In this document: positions 1 to 12,500 of the stretch, piece by piece
Layout of the letters: each line of letters opens with the position of its first letter
Position numbering within the stretch: the stretch's first letter is position 1
Assembly (NCBI GenBank): GCA_004173235.1
Contig: SEAC01000030.1
Coordinates: 1 to 64,000 of the forward strand
Source: Chitinophagaceae bacterium
Lineage (GTDB): Bacteria > Bacteroidota > Bacteroidia > Chitinophagales > Chitinophagaceae
DNA length: 64,000 nucleotides
Direction: 5' to 3'
The notes under the pieces: generated by a model
The model's input: the letters and a program-made list of their open reading frames with translations, nothing else
Databases searched by the model: none
What the model was told of the DNA's origin: nothing
Translations under genes and position numbers: made by a program

Positions 1-2250
1 ACTGCCAACACCAACAACCGTGTTGCCCTGCAAACTCCGTTTGCATGGGATGGCACATCGAACGTGGTGATCGAGATCTGCTTCGGCACCGCTTCAACCA
101 GCGCCACGCTTTCGAGCACGTCGCCTGCTGATGTCACGTCGTTCACTTCGGTGATCAAAACGCACGTAGCGGCAGCAACCGATGCGGCAACGGTTTGTGG
201 CAACACAACGACCAACGTACTTACTTATACCACGCGTCCGAAAGTGATCTTCGAAGGACAGGTGATCACCGACATTACGTCGACCTACACCTGGACCTGG
301 AACCCCGGAAACCTGAGCGGCGCTCAGGTGGTAGTGCCGGCGCCGGCAACGGCGGGTGTGCATGCCTACACGGTGCTTGCCACCAATACAACAACCGGGT
401 GCACATCATTGGATACGGTCAGCGTAACCTCCGGCGGCACCTACACGGTTGCTGCCAGCAGCTCTCCGGCTACGATCTGTGCAGGCAGCAGCGCTACGCT
501 TTCGGCCACACCGGGCGCGGCAGGGCTTACCTACACTTACCTGTGGAAGGATGCCAGCAACACGGTGATCGGCACGAGCGCATCGCTTTCGGTAACGCCT
601 GCAGCTACCAGCACCTACACGGTGACGGTTACCAACAACTGCGGTGTGATCGTAACACAGCCGGTAACGGTGACGGTTAATCCGATACCGGTAACAACAG
701 TTTCGCAGCTGGCGCAAACGCTTTGCAGCGGAGCAACCGGCTCGCTCAGCTTCAGCACACAGGCAACTGGTGGCAGCACTGTATATACCTGGACGAACAG
801 CAACCCGGCCATCGGCCTCGCAGCAAGCGGAACGGGCGCCATCAGCTTCACGGCAAGCAACAGCACCGCTACGGCGCAGACGGCTACGATCACGGTGTCG
901 GCTGCTTACACTAATGGCGGCACTACTTGCACCGGCCCGGATGCAACAGCCACCATCACCGTCAACCCGACGCCTTCTGTGAACGCAGTGGCAGGCCAGA
1001 CGCTTTGCGGCGGCGCGGCTACTACCGCGGTGACCTTCAGTGGCGCACCTGCAGGAGTTGCCTACTCGTGGACGAACGACAACCCGTCGATCGGCCTCGC
1101 AGCATCGGGTACGGGCAACATCGCCTCGTTCAGTGCAATCAACAACGGCACTGCGCCAGCGGTGGCCAACATTTCCGTAACACCGCAATTCACTGGTGGA
1201 GGTCAAACCTGCACTGGTTCTGCGCAGAACTTCAGCATCACGGTGAACCCGGCTGCGACCGGAACCATTACGGCACCGAACGGAACCTTTATTTGCTCGG
1301 GCGTTACTTCGGTTCCGCTGCAGGTAACCGGCGGCACTTCGTACCAGTGGCTGCTCAATGGCAACCCGATCGCGGGAGCCACGGCAGCTACGTATAATGC
1401 CACGCAGACCGGCAACTACTCGGTGACCATCACCAATGCCCAGGGCTGCACAGGTACTTCCTCGAACACCGTCGCGGTAACCCTCGTTCCGGCGCCTCAG
1501 GCCGACTTCTCGTTCAGCGGTTATTGCCTCAACACACCGGTGCAGTTCAGCAACCTGACCGCCAACCCGTCGGCCGTAAGCTTCCAGTGGAACTTCGGCA
1601 ACGGTCAAACCAGCACGCTCACCGCTCCAACCGCCACGTACACGCAAACCGGGACCTATACAGTAACGCTGATCGCAGCTCCCCAGGGTTGCCCCTCGAT
1701 CACCGACACGGTGCGCAAGACCATTACCATTGAAGCACCGATCGACGGCGTACGCCTGGCACCGGTAGACGTGGTAAGTGGGCGCCCCACCGAAATCCGC
1801 GGTCGCAACCTGGCCAACGGCCATTACAACTGGACGCCTGCAACCGGTCTTTCCAACCCGGCCATCTGGTATCCCACTACTACGCTCACCCAGGAGCAGG
1901 AATACCGCATCCAGGTTTCCTTCAACTCGGGTTGTGTAACGGTGGATACGCTGCTGGTGCGCGTGCAGAAGGGTGACGACATCTTCGTACCCACAGCCTT
2001 CTCGCCCGATGGCGACGGCGTGAACGATGTGCTCCGCCCGATCACCGTAGGCCTCACCACCTTCCGTTCGTTCCGCATCTTCGACCGCATGGGCCGCGAG
2101 ATCTTCGCAACCAACAGCCAGGCGCAGGGATGGGACGGTACGTATCGCGGACAACCGCTTCCGTCACAAACGTTTGTTTGGGTAGCCGAAGGCCGCGACA
2201 GCAGTGGCAACATCATCCGCAAAACGGGCCAGGTGCTCCTGGTGCGCTAA
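1..2250 (+). CDS. T9SS type B (gliding-motility C-terminal domain) surface protein, 5'-truncated
   Basis: The reading frame is open from base 1, so the true start lies outside the window; the GTG at 64 is only the first start-like codon. It is a Ser/Thr/Gly-rich extracellular protein built of repeated Ig/PKD-like domains. Near bases 1500-1690 is a PKD domain with the typical FQWNFGNG motif. Two domains around 780-1250 repeat the pattern 'N-P-x-I-G-L-A-A-S-G-T-G', which also occurs in the 3282-residue adhesin downstream. The last ~90 residues (from about 1980: FVPTAFSPDGDGVND, then a WDGTY motif) are the gliding-motility-associated C-terminal domain used as a type B T9SS sorting signal. The protein is therefore expected to be exported by T9SS and anchored or released at the surface. 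The stop is followed 50 bases later by a PorP/SprF gene, a common pairing for type B cargo. Ligand unknown. Confidence 0.9.
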   Translation, partial: TANTNNRVALQTPFAWDGTSNVVIEICFGTASTSATLSSTSPADVTSFTSVIKTHVAAATDAATVCGNTTTNVLTYTTRPKVIFEGQVITDITSTYTWTWNPGNLSGAQVVVPAPATAGVHAYTVLATNTTTGCTSLDTVSVTSGGTYTVAASSSPATICAGSSATLSATPGAAGLTYTYLWKDASNTVIGTSASLSVTPAATSTYTVTVTNNCGVIVTQPVTVTVNPIPVTTVSQLAQTLCSGATGSLSFSTQATGGSTVYTWTNSNPAIGLAASGTGAISFTASNSTATAQTATITVSAAYTNGGTTCTGPDATATITVNPTPSVNAVAGQTLCGGAATTAVTFSGAPAGVAYSWTNDNPSIGLAASGTGNIASFSAINNGTAPAVANISVTPQFTGGGQTCTGSAQNFSITVNPAATGTITAPNGTFICSGVTSVPLQVTGGTSYQWLLNGNPIAGATAATYNATQTGNYSVTITNAQGCTGTSSNTVAVTLVPAPQADFSFSGYCLNTPVQFSNLTANPSAVSFQWNFGNGQTSTLTAPTATYTQTGTYTVTLIAAPQGCPSITDTVRKTITIEAPIDGVRLAPVDVVSGRPTEIRGRNLANGHYNWTPATGLSNPAIWYPTTTLTQEQEYRIQVSFNSGCVTVDTLLVRVQKGDDIFVPTAFSPDGDGVNDVLRPITVGLTTFRSFRIFDRMGREIFATNSQAQGWDGTYRGQPLPSQTFVWVAEGRDSSGNIIRKTGQVLLVR

Positions 2251-2300
2251 TGCAACCTGTAACCATCATTGAGTAAACTGTAATGAGAAAAGCTAACAAC

Positions 2301-3260
2301 ATGAAAAAGATACTCGCAACGCTAACGATCATGGCCGCCGCCGGCAGCGTGTGCGCACAGGACGCGCAACTGTCGCAGCTGTTCAACGCACCGCTGCTGC
2401 TCAACCCCGCGCAAACGGGGCTGATGGACAAGGCCTGGCGCATTTCGGGCGGCTACCGCAACACCACCTTTTCGGGTGGATCGAACGCCTTTTCAACCGG
2501 CTACATTTCTGCCGACACGCGCTGGAAGATGAAAGGCGTGCAGGAGAGCGACCGGCTAGGTGTGGGCCTCATCGGCTACCTCGACCAGAGTTCGGCAGGT
2601 GCCCTGCGTAACAACTACATCGGGCTGTCGCTCGCCTTCAACAAGGCGCTGACGGCTTCGGGCAGCACCCGCCTCGGCGTGGGTGCGCAGGCACTGTATG
2701 TGGCGCGCGTGCTCAACACCAGCAAGCTTGTTTTTGAAGACCAGTTCGGATCGGGCGGGTTTTCATCGGTGCCTTCGCGCGATGCATCGCGGGGGGGCAG
2801 CGACCAGCACCTCGATCTCAACGTCGGATTGCAGCTGTCGCACGATGCAACGGCCTGGGGTGGAAGCCTCGGTGGTGCGCTGAGGCACGTGAACCGTCCG
2901 AAGGAATCGTTCTGGAGCGCCGACTACCAGCTTCCCATGGCCTACACCGTGCATGGCTCGGCGTATGCACGTTTGAAGGGCGGCGACAAGCTCACCTTCC
3001 AGGCGCTCTATGTGGGTTTCGGCGAACAGAATTACCTGCAGGGTGGGCTGATCTTCTCGAAGAACATCCACCTTTCGACCACCGAAACGAGCCTCGACCT
3101 GGGTGTGCTGGGCCGCGACACGCGCAGCATTATTCCCTACCTCGGCTTGAGCTATGGCAACACCCGCGGAGCCATCACTTATGATGTAACTACGAACAGC
3201 GCGAAGCAGGGAGGCCTCAACCGGCAGTCGGTGGAACTGACGTTGAGCCACAGCTTTTAA
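2301..3260 (+). CDS. PorP/SprF family type IX secretion membrane protein
   Basis: About 319 residues with a signal peptide (MKKILATLTIMAAAGSVCAQ) followed by the classic PorP/SprF opening 'QLFNAPLLLNPAQTG', a central beta-barrel-like region with many amphipathic strands, and an aromatic C-terminal end (LTLSHSF) typical of outer-membrane barrels. In the known family, SprF-type proteins work with T9SS to translocate or anchor a partner adhesin, usually encoded next door. Here the partner is probably the type B protein just upstream. I chose the ATG at 2301 because it begins a clean signal peptide; an in-frame ATG at 2283 would add six residues (MRKANN) and cannot be excluded. A strong terminator follows the stop. 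Confidence 0.93.
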   Translation: MKKILATLTIMAAAGSVCAQDAQLSQLFNAPLLLNPAQTGLMDKAWRISGGYRNTTFSGGSNAFSTGYISADTRWKMKGVQESDRLGVGLIGYLDQSSAGALRNNYIGLSLAFNKALTASGSTRLGVGAQALYVARVLNTSKLVFEDQFGSGGFSSVPSRDASRGGSDQHLDLNVGLQLSHDATAWGGSLGGALRHVNRPKESFWSADYQLPMAYTVHGSAYARLKGGDKLTFQALYVGFGEQNYLQGGLIFSKNIHLSTTETSLDLGVLGRDTRSIIPYLGLSYGNTRGAITYDVTTNSAKQGGLNRQSVELTLSHSF

Positions 3261-3282
3261 TCCCATTTGAATTTTTCCGGAG

Positions 3283-3308
3283 AGCCCCGCAGCAGTGCGG
3301 GGCTTTTC
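3283..3308 (+). terminator. Intrinsic terminator after porP/sprF-like gene
   Basis: AGCCCCGC (3283-3290) pairs with GCGGGGCT (3297-3304) across a six-base loop and is followed by TTTT. It closes the upstream two-gene surface unit. Confidence 0.85.
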
Positions 3309-3411
3309 ATTTTTATGCCTTGGCGAAGGAAGCTGATTTCGACCGGCGAATGGCAGTTTTGACCGAAGAAAGCGGCTATTTGGCCTGTTTGTGGGCATTT
3401 ACCCCTACCAG

Positions 3412-3433
3412 CTTATTAAAAACTTATTAAAAA
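3412..3433 (+). repeat. Tandem 11-bp repeat in the adhesin leader region
   Basis: CTTATTAAAAA occurs twice head to tail (3412-3422 and 3423-3433) in the 220-bp gap between the terminator and the giant adhesin gene. The gap is strikingly AT-rich compared with the surroundings and must contain the adhesin promoter, but I see no exact TAnnTTTG element. The repeat may be a regulatory or DNA-bending element; that is inference. Confidence 0.45.
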
Positions 3434-3532
3434 AGATTTAATTTCCCCTTCTGTTTTTCTAATATCCATCTGCACGACCGACTGTTTTTTGCCCGAAATC
3501 CACGAGGAGCCAAACAAAAACTTAATTGCTTT

Positions 3533-6500
3533 ATGAGTCAGAACATTACCCTGGCCGGCGCCCCACTGCGCTCCGCAACCCCGGCTTTACCTCCAGCCGC
3601 AACGTTTTTAACCCGGAAAGCCCGGTTTGGGCGAAGGCTGCTGGGCCTTTTTGCGATGCTGCTCCTGGGAGGAGCCGTGCAGGCGCAAGTTGCCAACTAT
3701 ACCTTTGCTTCTTCAGCGGGAACCTACACGGCGATTTCAGGTGGAACGGTATTGGGAAATACCTCCAGCGATGAGCAGGTTTTCAACAATAGTACGGCAG
3801 GTGCCAGCGGACCAGTTTCATCAACGGGCTTTCCGATAGGATTCAACTTCACCTATCGTGGCATCACCTATGATAAATTCGCGGTCGCATACAATGGCCA
3901 CATTGTATTGGGAACGGGAACGTTTTCTGCGAATTCTGCATTAGGAGCATCGCTTTCTTCTTCCAGCCCGGGCCTGGTAAGCGTGATTGCTCCTTTCAAT
4001 ACCGACCTCCAGGGGCAGACCAATTCGGAACTTAGTTATCTCACAACTGGTTCAGCCGGAAGCCGGATCCTGACGGTGCAATGGAAAGGAGTGAAGCGTT
4101 TTAACAACACTTCAAACGTCAACTTCCAGGTGCAACTGTTCGAAGGGACGAATGTTATCAATTTTGTATATGGCAGCTGCACTACCAGCACCACGCCCAC
4201 CAGCGCGCCGCAGGTAGGACTTCGGGGTGCGGATAACTCCGATGTGCACGCCCGCAGCACTACTTCCAACTGGTCGTCCACGACACTTGGAACGAATGCA
4301 TCCACTTGTTCTTTCAGCGCTACTGTGGCTCCGACGAACGGCCTTACCTTCACGTTCACACCGCCCGGCCCTTGCACCGCTCCAATCACCCAACCCACCG
4401 CCTTGACCTTCCCCACGGTGACCAGCACATCGCTCGGTGGCAGTTTCACTGCAGCTTCCGGAAGTCCTTCTGGATATCTCGTAGTTCGATATGCAGCAGG
4501 CGCAACTCCCACTGCTCCCAGTAATGGCACGACCTATTCTACGGGCAATGCATTGGGCACCGGAACGGTTGTGGCGGCATCGGGCAGCACCACGTTCACC
4601 GCGTCCAGCCTGACGGCCAATACTGCCTATGATTTTTATATTTACAGTTACACGAGCGGATCCTGCAGCATTGCCTACAACACAACTGCACCCCTGTTCC
4701 TTTCCAAATCGACCTGCCTTGCACCGCCCACCGTTGCCGCCGCTTCCAACATCGGCAGCAACAGCATTGTAGCCAACTGGGCTGCGGTTGCGGGTGCTAC
4801 CGGCTACCAGCTGGATGTGTCCACTTCTTCGGGCTTTGGTACGTTCGTAACGAATTACAACAGCGCTTCTATTGCCGCCGGCAACACTTCGGCCACCGTT
4901 TCCGGCCTTTCGCCACTCACCACGTATTACTATCGCGTTCGCGCCGTAGGCAGCGGATGCACCTCGGGCAACAGCAGCACGACAACCGTTATCAGTGCAA
5001 CAGCACTGCCCTGGACAGAGACGTTTGGAACGGCCTCATCGATGCCGACCGGCTGGACGAATACCAGTAGCTGGACCATCGGAACGAGTCGCAATGGAGC
5101 GGGCAACTCGAGCGTCTATCTCAACCTCTATTCCAGTGTCACAAGCGGCTCGTTCAATACGCCCACCATCGGGCTGCTGCCCGCTGTTTCTTCTTTGAGT
5201 TATCAATATACGGTAACCGACTTCAACACTGCAGCGGCTGTTGCTGCAGGTTGGGGAAGCTTCCAATTGCAGGTGTCTACAAATGGAGGTACCACGTGGA
5301 CCAACCTGGGTGCCGCTGTCACGGGCGTATCGGGAACTCCGCCGAATGGCTATGTGACCGTTACGCAAGACCTCACGCCCTATTCCGGCCAGGGTGTCGC
5401 CTTCAAGATCGTAGCCACCTGGACAACCGGCGACTATTACCTCAACTTCGACAACTTCACGATCCTGCAGCCCTGCGCAACGCCTTCGGCACCAACCGCG
5501 CTGGCGTTTGGCGCCACGGGTCCCGGCTCCATTGCCGGCTCGTTTACCGCATCTTCCCCGGCACCTACCGGTTATATGATCGTGCGCTATCCCGCGGGCG
5601 CTACACCGGTAGCTCCCACCAATGCTTCGAACTACACCGTAGGCCAAAGCATGGGCACAGGCGTTGTTTCGAACATCACCGCAACTACGTCTTTCACGGC
5701 CACGGGTCTCTCGCCCAACACGTCGTACGACTTCTACGTTTATCCGTATAACAATACAAGCTGCCTCAGCGGGCCCGCATTTGGCACCGCACTGAGCGGA
5801 ACGCAAAGCACTTCCGGCTGCCCCACATTGAATGCAGCGATCACCGTTGGTGCAACCGGCGACTACACCCGCCTTGCCGACCTGGCACTCATCCTCAACG
5901 GGTGCCCGGTAAGCCAGCCCACGATCATCAAGATCAAGGCAGACTATAGCAACGCAGGCGATACCTATCCCGTAGTGTTCAGCGCCAACAGCGGTGCAAC
6001 TGCTACCAACACGATCACCATCCGCCCCGACGATGCTGTTGCATCCATGATCACGCTGACGGCCTCAAGCACGAGTCCGCTGATCGATCTTTCGGGTGCG
6101 AAATATATGGTGATAGATGGCCGCCCCGGCAGCACCGGCACCACTTCGTACCTTACGATCAGCAACACGGGCGATGGTGCGGCAGTGCGTTTATTCAACG
6201 ACGCGCAGAACAACACCATCACCTATACCACGCTGAAAGCGGCGAACACATCTTCCACAAATGGTGTGATCCGTATCACGTCGGCTGCCGGCTCTACCCT
6301 GAGCAACGGTAACAACAACAACGTGATCTCGTTCAACAACATCGACGGCAACGGCACTTCGCCCAACGGCATCTATGCTTCGGGTTCGGCGGCGCCTGCC
6401 GACAACAAGTCGATCACCATCAGCAACAACAACATCTTCAACTATTACAGCGACGTTGCGGGCATCCGCAATGCGGGTATCCAATTCGGCGGCGGCAACG

Positions 6501-9500
6501 CAGCGAGCGCAGGTTCGGCCTGGACGATCAGCGGGAATAGCTTCTATCAGACCGCATCGCGCAGCTTTGCCAACGCAGTTTCGGGCGTGCATGCCATCAA
6601 CATGGATGGTGGCGATGCAGTGGCGACGATCACGGGCAACTACATCGGCGGTACGCAGCCTTCCTGTGGCGGCACGGCGCTCACCATGACAGGTGCAGGA
6701 GCCTACGCATTCAGTGGTATGCGCCTCTTCCCCGGCTCGGTTGAACAAAGCAACATCACGAACAACACCATTCAGAACATCGGCGTCACAACCGCCAGCA
6801 CCAGCAACCTGCTCAATAGCGGCATGGCGGTGAACTCGGGAATGGTCAACGTCAGCAACAACACGGTGGGTAGTGCAACTACTGCCGGCTCCATCGCCTT
6901 CAACGGTGGTTCGGGATCCGGTTTCAACGGCATCCTTGCGTTCAATGGCGCTTCTACAACCGGCCAGAACGTTACGATCTCGGGCAACACCATCGCGGGC
7001 ATCGCGGTGGGTGGTTCGAACGCCGCTCTCCTGAACGGTATTTCGATCCTCTCGGCAACCACGCTGACGGGCACGCACTCCGTGAGCAACAACACCATCG
7101 GTACGCAAGCGGCGCCGATGACGAACAGCACGAACAGCACGATCATCGGTATCTCGAAATCGAATGCCGCTACGATGAGTTTCAACGGAAACACCATTTC
7201 CTACCTGACTTCCACCAGCACGGGCAGCTCCGCCCAGGTAGTTGGTATCAGTGTGAGCGCAGGTGCCAACACTATCGGTACGGCAGCAAGCGGTAACACG
7301 GTGCGCAACCTAACGGCTGCTGGATCCAACACCAGCACTACCTCGGGCGCATCGGTGATCGGCATCAGCATGACCTCCACAACCGCAGGCCAGAGCGTTG
7401 CAGGCAACACGATCGCAACGCTTGTGAACTCTTCCAATTCCGCAGTTACCGTAAGCGGAATGAGCTTCACAGGATCCACAACCGGAACCAACAGCGTTTC
7501 CCGCAACCTCGTTTATGGCGTAGCTGTAACCGGTACGAGCACTTCCTCGCTGGTGCATGGCATCCAGGTGAGCGCGGGCACTACAACTTTCGACAACAAC
7601 GTCGTGCGTCTGGGTATGACGAACGCCACGCTCGCCAACGTAATTGCAGGTGTGACCGAGACCAGTGGCACCAACAACTGGTATTACAACAGCATTTACG
7701 TAGGTGGCACCAATGTGGGCACCGCCACCAGCAACACGTTTGCCTTCAACAGTACAAATACGGGAACCCGTGTGATTCAGAACAACGTGTTCCAGAACGC
7801 GCGTACCAACGCAACAACCGGCGGCAAGCACTATGCGATCACGGTTGCCGGGTCCACTTCGAGCCCTTCGGGACTTACCCTCAGCAACAACGTATACTAT
7901 GCCGACGCAGCATCGGGCGGATTCGTCGCGCGCTATAACAGCACTGATGTAGCCACGCTTGCTGCCTGGAAGACCACTCCATATGCTTCGGGCAATGGCC
8001 CCGGCCTTGACGCAGGCAGCTGGAGCGGCAATCCTAATTTCAACAACCCAACAGCGGCTGTTCCGGATCTTTCTGTAAACGTTGCCCTGCCTTCGCTGAT
8101 GGAAAGCCAGGCTACGCCGATCGCTTCCGTAACTACCGACTTCGTGGGAGCGACTCGTAATGCCACGACGCCCGATATCGGTGCGTACGAATTCGCCGGC
8201 TCGCCCGCATCTCCTTCGATCACGATCAACAGCATCACTCCCGGAGGCACGCAGTGCGCGGCCACCAGCCATGTTGTTTCGGCAACGGTTACCCCGGGTG
8301 CAACGCCGATCACCAACGGCATGGTCACTATCACGTATGCTTTCAACGGAGGCACGCCCGTTACTACGGCGATGACCAACGCCGGCGGCAACACGTGGAC
8401 CTATTCGATCCCCGCGGCAACACCGGGCAATGCTACTGTTACGTATTCGGTGACGGCAAACGACGGCCAGTTCAGCACGAACAGAGCAGGCACTGCCTAT
8501 TCCGATGAGCCGTTGCTTGGAGTTGCGTTGACAGCCACTTCCAATTTCGTATCGGTTTGCGCCGGCAACAGCGCAACACTCTCCGTAGCTCCGAATGGTG
8601 GCCCTGTCACGATCGGCGCCGGAAGTTCGGTAACGGGCTCCACCACTTATCCGACGCTGTATGGCTACCGCTGGTTCCAGGACTGGCAGCAGTATCTCTA
8701 CCGCGCATCGGAACTCACCGCTGCCGGTGTTAAAGCAGGCATGATCACCAAGATCGGTTTCACCGTATCTGCGCTGGGTGATGGAGCACCAACCAGCTAC
8801 ACCATCCGTATCGCCGGAACGTCCAATACCACTACTTCATCTACGTTCGTAACAACGGGTCTCACAACGGTATACGGTCCTGTTACAGCAACTCCCGCAA
8901 CCGGCCTGAACGAGTTTACGCTCACAACGCCGTTTGCCTGGAATGGTACCGACAACCTGATCATCGACATCCGCGGCACGGGCGGCGACCTCACCAACAA
9001 CGCGACGGTCGTGTATACTACAACGGCGTACAACTCGGTTGTGGAAGCACATTCGTCGTCCAACAACGCCAGCTATTATACATCTGCCCCGAGTGGCACC
9101 ACCAACACCACGCGGCCGAACCTCAAGATCACCGTAGCACCTGCGCTTACGTATGCATGGAGCGATGGCACCAGCAATGTAGGTTCGGGCTCGTCGATCA
9201 CTATCCCGGTGAGTGCAACTACGACCTATACGGCGACGGGCACCGATGCCAACAACTGCACGGTTACCAGCAACAGCGTAACGGTGACGGTAACCGCCCT
9301 CTCCGTGGCAGCTACGCCATCTGCAGCCACCGTTTGCGCGGGCAGCAACGTAACGCTCACCGCGAATGTTGCGGGTGGCGGACAGCCTTATGCCAGCTAC
9401 ACCTGGAAGAACGGCGCCGGCACAACGATCGCCAGTACGGCCAACACAACGTTTGCACCAGCACAGGCAGATACCTATACCCTCACGGTGGTGGATGCCT

Positions 9501-12500
9501 GCGGCAATTCGCTTACTTCGGCTCCTGTCAGCGTAGGTTATACGGCACTGCCGGTGGTTGCGCTGAACCTTAGCGGCGCACAAACGATCTGCGCGGCCAA
9601 CCAGCAGCTTACCGCTACACACAATGCAGCTTCGCCAGCGTACCAGTGGCTCCTCAATGGCAGCAACATCGCGGCCGGCTCGGGCGGCACTGCAGCTACA
9701 TACACTGCAAGCGCCAATGGCATCTATTCGCTGAAGGTGACCGACGGCGGCACCGGATGCGCGAATACAACGGCTACGACCACACTGTCGTTTGCACCCT
9801 ACCCGAGTGCACTCACGGTTACGCCCGCATCGGCAACTAATATCTGTCTCGGCGCCAGCCAAACGATCACTGCCAGCGGCACCGTCAACAACGCGGCCAC
9901 CGTTACGGTGTTCTCCGAAAACTTCAACAGCGGCCTTGGCTCCTGGGCGCTTGTGAATGCTGCAGGCTCTCCTTCGGCAGGCAACTGGGCTGTGCGCACC
10001 GCTCCCTACACCGGCATCACTGGTGGCGACTCGTTCACCGGGTTCTCCATTGAAGGCGGCAAGTTCGTGAGCACCGATGCAGATGCAGGCGGATCGGGAA
10101 CGACCACCGACAGCAAGCTGCAGTCGCCGGCATTCAGCACGCTGGGCTACGGCTCCGCAACGCTTCGCTTCCAGCACATTTACCAGCGTTATTCTTCGGG
10201 CAGCGAAACCGTTCTGGTAGAAGCTTCTTCGGACGGCGGCAGCGTTTGGACCTCGCTCAAAACCTATAGCAGCACGCAGGGAACAATAACGGAAGATGCG
10301 CAGGCCGCCACACAGGAATCGATCAATCTTCCTGCAGGCTTCCTCAACAAGCCGGATGTACGCATCCGCTTCAGCTACAAATCCACGTTCGGTTACTACT
10401 GGATGCTCGATAACGTGCAGGTGCAAGGTGTTCCGAACGCACCGCTCTTTACGTGGAGCTCGCCTTCCGGCACCGCAGGCTTGCCTGTTGCCGCTACAAC
10501 GGCTAGCGCAGTCAACAATTCGATTTCGGTTACTCCTTCGGCAGCAGGATCCTACACCTACACCGTAGTTGGTTCTGTTCCGGGAAGCAGTTGCACTACT
10601 ACCAATTCGGTGACGCTGAATACCGTTACTCCGTCCACTGCGCCGAGCACGCTCAACGCTTCCGCTTCCGGCACGCTTTGCCCGGGCACGAACGTGATCC
10701 TTACGCAAACGGGCGGATCGCTGGGCCAGGGCGCTTACTGGCAGTGGTATAAAGATGCTGCCTTCACACAGACCGTGGGTGGACAGCTCTCTTCTTCCAA
10801 CGCGCAGCTTACGGTTTCTCCGGGCACTACAACATCGTATTATCTCCGTGCTGAAGGCGGATCGGCTCCTTGCGCGGCAATCGTTGCAGCAGCGAGTCCT
10901 GTGACCATTACGGTGTACGCAGCCTCGGTGAGCGGCACGGTTTCTTCCAACCAGAGCCTTTGCTCGGGTAGCACGCCTGCTTCACTCACGCTCGCCGGAT
11001 CGAACGGTAGCATTCAGTGGCAGTCTGCCACCGATGCGGCCTTCACGCAAAACGTGGTCAACTACGGCAGCAGCACAGCATCGCTCACCGGCGCCGAGAT
11101 CGGTGCGCTGACGCAGTCTACCTACGTGCGCGCTGTGGTCACCAACGGCACCGGTTGCGCATCGGCCACTTCAAACAGCATCCTCATAACGGTAAACAGC
11201 TACCCGGCGCAGCAAAGCGTTCAGGGCTCGGCAACGTACTGCGATGGCGTCGGCAGCGTTGTGACGCTGTCTGGTTCGGAAGCAGGTTCGAGCTACCAGC
11301 TCGTGAAGAACGGTTCCAACCTTGGCAGCCCGATGGCCGGCACAGGATCGGCACTGAACTTTGGCATCCAGGGTGCCGGCACCTATACGGTCGTCGCTAC
11401 CAATGCATCCAACTGCTCCATTGCAATGACCGGGTCGGCCGTGCTCACGGCTGTCGGTCCCTTCACGGCGCAGATATCTGCTCAGAACAGCATCCTTTGC
11501 TCTGCGGGTAATTTTACCACCATCTATGTAACCAATGGTCCTGCAAACGGAAATGTGACGATTACAACGAACGGCACGAATCCACAGACCTATGCACTCA
11601 ATGCGAGCGGAGCTTACAGTTTCCAAACGGGAGTACTGAATGCAAACGCCTTGTATACGATCACGTCGGTAAGTAATGGAAGCTGCGCAACGGCAACCAG
11701 TATCTCTACGGCCGTGTACGTTGGCGCGCTCATTGCGGATGCGCTTCCTAACCAAAGTCTCTGTGCAGGAACGCCTTCGGCCCCTATCGCGTTCACAGGC
11801 AACTTCCCTGCCGGCACCACTTACAGCTGGACTTCGTCGAACGCTGCCATCGGGCTGTCGTCTTCTTCCGGAAGCGGTGTCTCATTGCCTTCGTTCATCC
11901 CGGTCAATGCAACCTCAGATGTTGTTTATACTGATATCTCCGTTGTTCCGAATCTTAGCATTGAAGGTTGTGAAGTGCGCCACATGGTATTCCGCGTTGC
12001 TGTAAAGCCACAGCCTACGGTGAACGCTACCGGAAACCAAAGTCTGTGTGCAGGCTCGCTTACGGCTGCTGTCAATTTCAGTGGCAACCTTGCTGGCACA
12101 ACCTACAGCTGGACGAACTCCAATCCGGCAATCGGTCTCGCTGCGCAAGGCACTGGTTCCATTCCATCCTTTACTGCAGTGAACAACAGCAATCAGAGCT
12201 CCGTCAGCGGCACGATCACTGTTACTCCGCGTAACAGCAGCTGTAACGGCGCCTCTGCCACGTTTACCATCACTGTAAACAAAGCCTCGGCAACGGTTAC
12301 CTACCCGAACTCGCCTTATTGCCCCACCGGACCGGCAATGCCGCGTGTAACAGGTTCAACAGGCGGAACGTTCTCGGCTCCGGCAGGCGTTGTGTTCAAC
12401 AGTGTGAACACCGGTGAGATCAACCTCGCCAACTCGCAGCCTGGCACCTACACAGTTACCTACACGATCGTTGGAGCAGCAGGCGGTTGCGGTGGCACCA

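Noticed and set aside
406-2154. 582-residue open frame on the minus strand opposite the first surface protein
   Set aside because: Arg/Cys-rich composition and exact overlap with a clear T9SS protein; long antisense frames are expected in GC-rich Thr/Ser-repeat genes.
8837-10708. 623-residue minus-strand frame inside the giant adhesin
   Set aside because: No domain, odd Arg/Gly/Cys composition; mirror of the repetitive coding strand.
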